Below, one piece after another: positions 6,270-11,402 of a stretch of 11,402 nt of DNA; position 1 is the stretch's first letter, and every line of letters begins with the position of its first letter. Origin of the DNA: DATILI01 sp035476635 (GTDB taxonomy: Bacteria > Pseudomonadota > Gammaproteobacteria > Burkholderiales > Burkholderiaceae_C); NCBI GenBank assembly GCA_035476635.1, contig DATILI010000114.1:1-11402 (forward strand), in the 5' to 3' direction. Both the position numbers and the translations under genes were made by a program. Under the pieces are notes generated by a model, which saw nothing but the letters and a program-made list of their open reading frames with translations, made no database searches and was not told where the DNA came from.

Positions 6270-7001
6270 ATGTATTTCAAAAGGATGATTTCCGCCCCGA
6301 AAGCCGCACCATTCTTGTTGGCGATCGGAATTTTGGTGGGTTGTGCAAGCGGGCTCGACAAATCAACCGCCAGTGTGGACTTGAATGAGAAATCACTGGT
6401 GGTGGTTTCGATGCGCTTCACCAACGCCTACAGGCCGAGCTTCGAATCGGCAGCACTTGGCCTGGGCATTCGCCGACTGGACGCGCCGGTGGACACTCCG
6501 CCGCCTGGTCCCACCAGAGTTGTATCTCTGCTTCACCCCGAGAAGCAGTTTTTCAAAGTTCTGGAATCGAGTGAGAAAGACGGAATCTTCGTACTCCAAC
6601 TCTTGCCCGGCAAATACGAAGTGGCCCGCCTCACGGGTAGTACGCGATACGGAATCCTCTTCGGCAGTATCGATACCACAGTGGCAGCGCCATTTGAACT
6701 AAAGCCGCGCACAGCGATGTACCTGGGCCAAATTGATATGACGAACATTGAACGCAAGAACAGCACCGACCAAGCTTCCGGCTCAGCTCTTCCCCTGGTT
6801 AGCCAAGCCGCGTCCGGACTGTCCGGAGGCACGCTCGCATTGCGCCTGGTTGATCGGTACGAGGCCGACTTGGCAAAGGTCAAAAACGACTATCCCGCCT
6901 TGCGCGCAATCGAAGTGGTTCGCGCTCCGCTGACGCGCATGAGCATCGACTCTGCTGTCGGTTCCGGCGCGTCGCCCAGAGAGGCGGTTGTTGCACGTTG
7001 A
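6270..7001 (+). CDS. Lipoprotein of unknown function
   Basis: A 243-residue protein with AGAGGAA (6257-6263) six bases before ATG 6270. Signal peptide and lipobox LVGC give Cys25 as the lipidated residue; aspartate is not at +2, so outer-membrane sorting is expected. The body looks beta-rich: SLVVVSMRFTN (42-52), a strand-turn unit GIFVLQLLPGKYEVARL (105-121), then FELKPRTAMYLGQIDM (142-157). The LPGxY plus YLGxI pattern recurs in lipoproteins that carry a small transthyretin-like beta-sandwich. A helix LVDRYEADLAKVKNDYPAL (193-211) follows. No catalytic motif is seen. It probably shares a transcript with the gene at 5821. Confidence 0.72.
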   Translation: MYFKRMISAPKAAPFLLAIGILVGCASGLDKSTASVDLNEKSLVVVSMRFTNAYRPSFESAALGLGIRRLDAPVDTPPPGPTRVVSLLHPEKQFFKVLESSEKDGIFVLQLLPGKYEVARLTGSTRYGILFGSIDTTVAAPFELKPRTAMYLGQIDMTNIERKNSTDQASGSALPLVSQAASGLSGGTLALRLVDRYEADLAKVKNDYPALRAIEVVRAPLTRMSIDSAVGSGASPREAVVAR

Positions 7002-7152
7002 TGAGCCGAGCAGAGTTTGACTGTCGATCTGGTTGCTGACAAAGGCATATCGGTGCACACATCAATGCTCAGCTCGGTAGGCAGATCTTAGGTTCGAGCC
7101 GATTGCACATCGGAATCCATCACAAAGTTTATCAACCCAAAGGAGAAACTCC

Positions 7153-8118
7153 ATGAAGTCCAAGATATCCAGAAACGCCTTTTTGATTGCCACTATCTGC
7201 GCGGCGATACTGACCGGCTGCGGAGGAGGTGGAGGTGGCAGTACTTCCGCGGAAGACACCACAGTCGCGTCGCATAGCTTGACCATGGCCGAAGCCCAAG
7301 CGCTTGCTGGTCGCGTGGCCCGAATTCCCGGAATCGCAAATTCGCTCACCGAATTCTCGAGGATTCTCAGCAATTACTTTGATCCCTTTGGAGGCACTTC
7401 CGTCCCGAATTCATGCTCTCTGGGCGGTTCCTACACGGTCTTGCAATCTGATCCAGACAAAAACTTTCGATTGTCTGCTGGTGACTCTGTAAGTCTGATT
7501 GCGAATCACTGCGAGGACGCCGACCCCGCTTCAAAGGCAAAGGTGGGGATGGATGGCCGCATCGATCTTGACGCGCTGGATGCCAGCGTATTCAAGCCAT
7601 ACTCCAGCGCACCCGGCTGGAGCATCCGTGCTCGCCAAAGACATAGCGCCTTTAAGATCGATCTCGATATTGGTTCGGTTCAGCTCGACGGTAGCGCCGA
7701 GGTCGAGGATAAGTTTGACGAGCATAACTATGGCTTCTTCGACTTTCACTACATTACCTCGAGGTCGAGCAACACAGTAAAGATTCATTCTGGCAAGCTG
7801 GCGCGAAAGAACGAAACGATCCAAGGACGCACGCAGACGCGCGCCCTGTACAGCGACCTTGTTGTCCGCACCACGCTACCTGGCTCGGACAGTGTGAGCA
7901 TCACTGTCCCCGCGTCCAGCAATTCTTCTTTGATCTTCGGTTCGGATGGCACTGTACTTGACGGTGTTTTGGTGCTCCAACTGGACAACGCAAAGATCAT
8001 CGTCACCGTTGTGGGGCGCGATCGAATCCGAATTGACGTGGACAACAACAACGATGGCGTCGTAGACCTCACAAGCGAGATGTCCTGGCCTGCGCTGTAC
8101 AACGCGGGAATTCTCTGA
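7153..8118 (+). CDS. Lipoprotein with C-terminal DxDxNxDG calcium-loop motif
   Basis: A 321-residue protein with AAGGAG (7140-7145) seven bases before ATG 7153. Lipobox LTGC gives Cys23, followed by a six-glycine linker. Cys88 and Cys120 probably pair. The central region has alternating beta-strand patterns, including charged strands KIDLDIGSVQLDGSAEVED (168-186). Near the end, DVDNNNDGVVD (295-305) is a good match to the EF-hand/dockerin-type loop DxDxNxDGxxD, followed by a conserved-looking SEMSW tail. The same tail pattern is common in Burkholderiales lipoproteins of unknown role. It is 151 bases after the previous gene, so it may have its own promoter, though none is clear. Confidence 0.73.
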   Translation: MKSKISRNAFLIATICAAILTGCGGGGGGSTSAEDTTVASHSLTMAEAQALAGRVARIPGIANSLTEFSRILSNYFDPFGGTSVPNSCSLGGSYTVLQSDPDKNFRLSAGDSVSLIANHCEDADPASKAKVGMDGRIDLDALDASVFKPYSSAPGWSIRARQRHSAFKIDLDIGSVQLDGSAEVEDKFDEHNYGFFDFHYITSRSSNTVKIHSGKLARKNETIQGRTQTRALYSDLVVRTTLPGSDSVSITVPASSNSSLIFGSDGTVLDGVLVLQLDNAKIIVTVVGRDRIRIDVDNNNDGVVDLTSEMSWPALYNAGIL

Positions 8119-8168
8119 GCTGATCGCGGCCGCGGTGGCTTTCAAGAACTGACATCGAGCGGATACCG

Positions 8169-9542
8169 ATGTTGACCACGCTCAAGCATTCGGCGCTGCT
8201 GAGCGTGGCGCTGTGGCTTGCGGCCTGTGCGCCAGCTATCCCGCGCATGGGCAACTTTGGCGGAGCCCAGGTTCCTGCACCGCCTCTGCCGCCTGATTCC
8301 TGCGACGTGGCCGACCCCGGCAATCAGGTGTGCTGGTTTCCGGTGCAGGCGCGCTTTCACCCGGATGGGCAAAGACTGGTGGTCAACCTGTGCAGTAGCA
8401 AGCGTGGCGCCGAGTACGACTGCCGCATGGTCGAGCATCACATCGCGCAGCAAAAGTGGATACTTATTCCCGGCCAGGAGCCCGGCAAGAGCTACTTCTA
8501 CCCAAGCTATTCCCGCGACGGCAAGACGCTGCTGTTCAGCGCGGCGCATTGCGAACAAAAGGGCTGCGGGGGCAATGGCGGCTATGGGCAACTGGCCACC
8601 ATGGCGGTGCAAACCCGGGGCGAACAAGCTACCGAATACGGCGCGCTCAAGCTGCTGCCCGTCAGTGGCACAACCCGAGCCGCCTTTACCGAGGACGACA
8701 AAACCATTCTCTACTGGCGCATGCGTACTGCGGGACGCACGGTCAGCGGCCGCTCTTTTGGCAGCATCAGCGTCTACGCCTACCAACCCGCGACCGATGA
8801 GGAAACGCACCTCATTCCTGCGCTGTACCCCGACCCCAAGACCGGCAACTATGCGAGGGCGGACTTTGTATCGGCGTTCACGGCGCCGCGGTTCACGCTG
8901 GATGGCGCGACGCTTTATTTCTGTGGGATGGGGAGCAACACGAGTGAGAAAAAACCTGTTCCCAGTTGGAATCCAATCTGCGTAGATTACGCCCCCAAAA
9001 AGAACACCTTTAGCTTTCGCTATACCGACCGGGCCACCAAGGGACTAGGCCGCACCTACACCCAGCACCCGACCTTGGGGTTTCTGGCCGGGCCGGGCAA
9101 TGTGCGGCTGGTGGACGCGAAGACGCTGGCGAACACGGTGGAGTATCTGGATCCAGGGCCGGATCCTTCTCAACTCAGCGATGCGGATATCAGCCGACAG
9201 GGCGACTCTATCGCCGTACTTGCTCGCACGATTTCGCCCAACGACGGACGACATGGGCCTGAAAGAAGACATCTATTCAAGATAGACAGGCAGACAGTGA
9301 TCGTGGGTCCGCGGAAGGAGGTGCCCTTTGAAAGCGACAAGGAGTGCGAACGTTTCTGGGGTGCTTTCGCCTGCCGTACAGATCCCAAACCTGTGAGGGT
9401 CTTTCCCGATGAAGCCAAGGGCGGCACCTTGAAAGTCATTCCTGAGCATAGCTTCCCGGTATTCGCCTTGGTCTCCGTCGCCACCAAGCAAGTCTTTCCT
9501 ATCTATTGGCCCAACGTCGAAGCGCTGGGCCGCGCGCCATAA
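8169..9542 (+). CDS. Lipoprotein with TolB/PD40-like beta-propeller
   Basis: A 457-residue protein. Signal peptide and lipobox LAAC place the lipid on Cys20. Repeated PD40/WD40-like units are visible: ARFHPDGQRLVVN (61-73), PSYSRDGKTLLFS (112-124), AAFTEDDKTILYW (171-183) and PRFTLDGATLYF (240-251), with a degenerate one at ADISRQGDSIAVLA (339-352). This indicates a TolB-like propeller, a fold used for protein-protein contacts in the envelope. Ten cysteines besides the lipidated one suggest several disulfides, in keeping with an exported protein. The start codon has only a weak GAGCGG site. It lies 27 bases before the phospholipase-like gene and is probably cotranscribed with it, so it may bind, help export or neutralise that product (inference). 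Confidence 0.78.
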   Translation: MLTTLKHSALLSVALWLAACAPAIPRMGNFGGAQVPAPPLPPDSCDVADPGNQVCWFPVQARFHPDGQRLVVNLCSSKRGAEYDCRMVEHHIAQQKWILIPGQEPGKSYFYPSYSRDGKTLLFSAAHCEQKGCGGNGGYGQLATMAVQTRGEQATEYGALKLLPVSGTTRAAFTEDDKTILYWRMRTAGRTVSGRSFGSISVYAYQPATDEETHLIPALYPDPKTGNYARADFVSAFTAPRFTLDGATLYFCGMGSNTSEKKPVPSWNPICVDYAPKKNTFSFRYTDRATKGLGRTYTQHPTLGFLAGPGNVRLVDAKTLANTVEYLDPGPDPSQLSDADISRQGDSIAVLARTISPNDGRHGPERRHLFKIDRQTVIVGPRKEVPFESDKECERFWGAFACRTDPKPVRVFPDEAKGGTLKVIPEHSFPVFALVSVATKQVFPIYWPNVEALGRAP

Positions 9543-9569
9543 AACCAATACCCGAGCAGGAGAAACCAC

Positions 9570-11402
9570 ATGGCCACCACCAATCCAAACGACCGTCCCA
9601 CCGCGTCCGGCCCGGGCGGCACCGTGCCGCGCTTTGGCATGTTTGCCGGGCCCAATTACGCGGGCGGCAAAGCGTGGGCCAACGGGCAACTGCCCACTTC
9701 CGAGGCTTGGAAGGTCACGCCGATTGGCGTACTCGACGCGGTCACCAAGAACCATGACATCAACTACACCTACATCGAGCAGACCTACAAGGGTACGGAT
9801 GCGGCCACCTTGCGCGCCAAGAACCAGGCGCTGTGGCAATCCGACAAGGAGATGCTCTCCAACATGCTGGCCTACCAGCCGCAAAACTGGCTGGAGGCGC
9901 AGTACCGCGATGCGGCAGTACAGGCCTTCATCGCCAAGGCGGACATCAGTTACGGCAAGGACATTGACCTGGTAGGCGACTGGAACCGCGACCTGAGCGG
10001 CCTGGACTCCAAGTATGGACCGTTGCAACGCAATGACAGTGGTGGTGTCAACTGGAACGTGTTCAGCCTCGCGGGCGCAGGCGCGACCTACACCAGCACC
10101 GGCATGGAAGCTTTGTCTACCAGCGGCGTGAATGTGCAGGTTGCGATGCTGTTCAATGACCATCTCCAGCCAGGCAACATCGCCGCGCAAAACGTCGGCA
10201 CATTGGGAGAAGGCAGCGACCCCTCGGCGGCGCAGGACTACAGCCGCCGCATCCTGGTGCCGCAGCGTGACCCGGTCAATTCTGATCTGTTCACAGCGGA
10301 GGGGTACATCAACGGCAAGTGGGTCCGTATCGAATACGACTCTAAGAATAACAAGCTTGTTCGCTCGGAGTCGAGCAACGGGCAGTTGGAGTCGCAGACA
10401 ACGTACAAAGGTGAGAAGGCAAGTGGCGAAGCCGGGGAATACGGCCACGCCAACTTCGGCGTCACCAAACAAGCTTACGTCAATGGAGAATCCGTTGGTG
10501 AAGCTGAGCAGACGGTGAAGAACGCCGCCAACCTGCCCGCATTGAAGGTCAGTCCACATACGGAAGCTGTCCGGCCCCTGGTCGAGGCGGCCGATCCTGC
10601 GCTGTTTCCCTCGGCTCCAACTGCGGCGGACAAAGCATGGCAGACGGGCAACGCCGTTTCCGACTACGTGGACAGTCACGACCCCACCGACCCGCGCTCG
10701 GTGGACGCCGTCAACGGCTCGGACCTGCAAAGCGACCAGTACGTACCGCCTGCATCACCGGCTCCGTCACCCCCTTCCACTATCCTCACCCCCGACCTCA
10801 CCGAGACCCAAGTCGGCCAGATCAACGCCGGCCTTGGCCGCAACCCCGACACCGGCGCGCCCGCCTGGGGCGACGGCACCCAGTACGCCGACGCCAGCGG
10901 CCAGCCCATCGTCTCCGACGCAGGCCCCGACGCACCCCCCAGCTTCCAAGGCGACCCCGACTTCTACAGCAACGACCGCGTCCCAACGCCCGGTGATGGC
11001 GGCGCCGCCAACGCCTTGAACACCCTGCTCACGCTGGACAACTGGGATGACTTAAGCGACCTGCAGCGCGCCAACGCCCTGGGCGGTGCCTACAACCTCA
11101 TCGCTGGCAACAGCAATGGCGCCTTGCCCGGCATTCCGGCCGAGTACATGGCCGGCCTGGGCTTTCTAGCGGCGCTGGACTCCGGCGACGCCGGCGCCAT
11201 CCTGGTCAGCGGCCTGAATTTCGCCGACACCCTGGGCATGATCGACCTGGCGCCCAGCGTGATACCGGGCCTGAATCTGCTGCTGGCCCTGGACAGCGGC
11301 AACCCCAACGCCATCGCCTCCAGCACCATTAGCCTGCTCGTCGCGCTGGAATGCATCCCCGTGTATGGGCAGATTCTTGCGGTGTTCATCACCATGATCG
11401 GC
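9570..11402 (+). CDS. Large putative exported protein with N-terminal phospholipase-A2-like domain (runs off right edge)
   Basis: Open from ATG 9570 (AGGAGA at 9558-9563, six-base spacer) to the end of the window: 611 codons without a stop. There is no signal peptide. Residues 25-33 (FAGPNYAGG) resemble the calcium-binding loop, and LDAVTKNHDINY (55-66) the active-site helix with the His-Asp pair (His62-Asp63), of the phospholipase A2 superfamily, especially the parvovirus-VP1-like bacterial type. A helix with Asp92 (WQSDKEMLSNML) could supply the second Asp. Residues 130-340 are mixed beta-rich sequence. Residues 394-403 are a Pro/Ser linker, 405-476 are Asp/Gly/Pro rich, and 478-611 are hydrophobic helical segments with a repeated LxALDSG unit. 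Large size with no Sec signal suggests a type I (RTX) or type VI route; the part that would show RTX repeats lies outside the window. Confidence 0.72.
   Translation, partial: MATTNPNDRPTASGPGGTVPRFGMFAGPNYAGGKAWANGQLPTSEAWKVTPIGVLDAVTKNHDINYTYIEQTYKGTDAATLRAKNQALWQSDKEMLSNMLAYQPQNWLEAQYRDAAVQAFIAKADISYGKDIDLVGDWNRDLSGLDSKYGPLQRNDSGGVNWNVFSLAGAGATYTSTGMEALSTSGVNVQVAMLFNDHLQPGNIAAQNVGTLGEGSDPSAAQDYSRRILVPQRDPVNSDLFTAEGYINGKWVRIEYDSKNNKLVRSESSNGQLESQTTYKGEKASGEAGEYGHANFGVTKQAYVNGESVGEAEQTVKNAANLPALKVSPHTEAVRPLVEAADPALFPSAPTAADKAWQTGNAVSDYVDSHDPTDPRSVDAVNGSDLQSDQYVPPASPAPSPPSTILTPDLTETQVGQINAGLGRNPDTGAPAWGDGTQYADASGQPIVSDAGPDAPPSFQGDPDFYSNDRVPTPGDGGAANALNTLLTLDNWDDLSDLQRANALGGAYNLIAGNSNGALPGIPAEYMAGLGFLAALDSGDAGAILVSGLNFADTLGMIDLAPSVIPGLNLLLALDSGNPNAIASSTISLLVALECIPVYGQILAVFITMIG
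11163..11334 (+). repeat. Degenerate protein repeat (LxALDSG units) in the large exported protein
   Basis: FLAALDSGDAGAILVSGLN (residues 532-550) and LLLALDSGNPNAIASSTIS (570-588) are two copies 38 residues apart of a hydrophobic helix, LDSG turn and second helix. A weaker earlier copy may be LLTLDNWDDLSD at 486-497. The DNA is too diverged to be a recent duplication. Confidence 0.55.

Noticed and set aside
7005..7080. CCGAGC...GCTCGG inverted repeat after the 6270 gene as a terminator
   Set aside because: Arms are only six bases, about 60 bases apart, and no T run follows.
8126..8136. GCGGCCGC-type palindrome between the lipoprotein genes
   Set aside because: Short, no loop and no T run; chance in GC-rich DNA.
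9273..10730. A 485-codon minus-strand open frame
   Set aside because: It covers the end of the propeller lipoprotein and the start of the PLA2-like gene, both of which have signals and motifs on the plus strand.

Overview
The window looks like chromosomal DNA of a Betaproteobacterium, most likely family Comamonadaceae (Acidovorax/Comamonas/Polaromonas type). The evidence is the high-GC coding with G/C-ending codons, the family character of the proteins (Tex, BaeS/BaeR-like pair, DUF1223, DUF2239, Gly-rich lipoproteins) and the compact gene spacing. No rRNA, tRNA, CRISPR array, transposase or integrase was found.

Layout: (1) Positions 1-128, minus strand: the N-terminal end of tex, running off the left edge. 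(2) 262-4243, plus strand: a tightly spaced run of a Tat-type lipoprotein with an intradiol ring-cleavage dioxygenase fold, a BaeS-like sensor kinase, a BaeR-like response regulator and a secreted DUF1223 thioredoxin-fold protein, with gaps of 21, 16 and 30 bases. Upstream of the first gene is a tandem 11-bp repeat (188-209) that strongly resembles the E. coli BaeR box, so the operon is probably autoregulated by its own response regulator. (3) 4307-4828: a small conserved membrane protein. (4) 4837-5590: a DUF2239 gene with a near-consensus sigma-70 promoter carrying two ACCCGGG palindromes, closed by a strong intrinsic terminator.

(5) 5591-8118: a visibly AT-richer stretch with three unrelated small lipoproteins in a row (putative-Ig type; LPGKY type; C-terminal DxDxNxDG loop), plus a possible 28-residue membrane peptide on the minus strand. 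(6) 8169-11402: a lipoprotein with a TolB/PD40-like propeller, followed 27 bases later by the start of a large open reading frame that leaves the window at the right edge (at least 611 codons). This last protein has no signal peptide. It opens with a phospholipase-A2-like calcium loop and HD catalytic dyad, followed by low-complexity and hydrophobic repeat regions typical of large exported proteins.

How the parts may work together: the left half reads as an envelope-stress/aromatic-response operon whose outputs are themselves exported proteins. The right half reads as a surface lipoprotein cluster ending in a candidate exported phospholipase whose upstream lipoprotein could be a protective partner. 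That last link is inference and is the most interesting point of the window.
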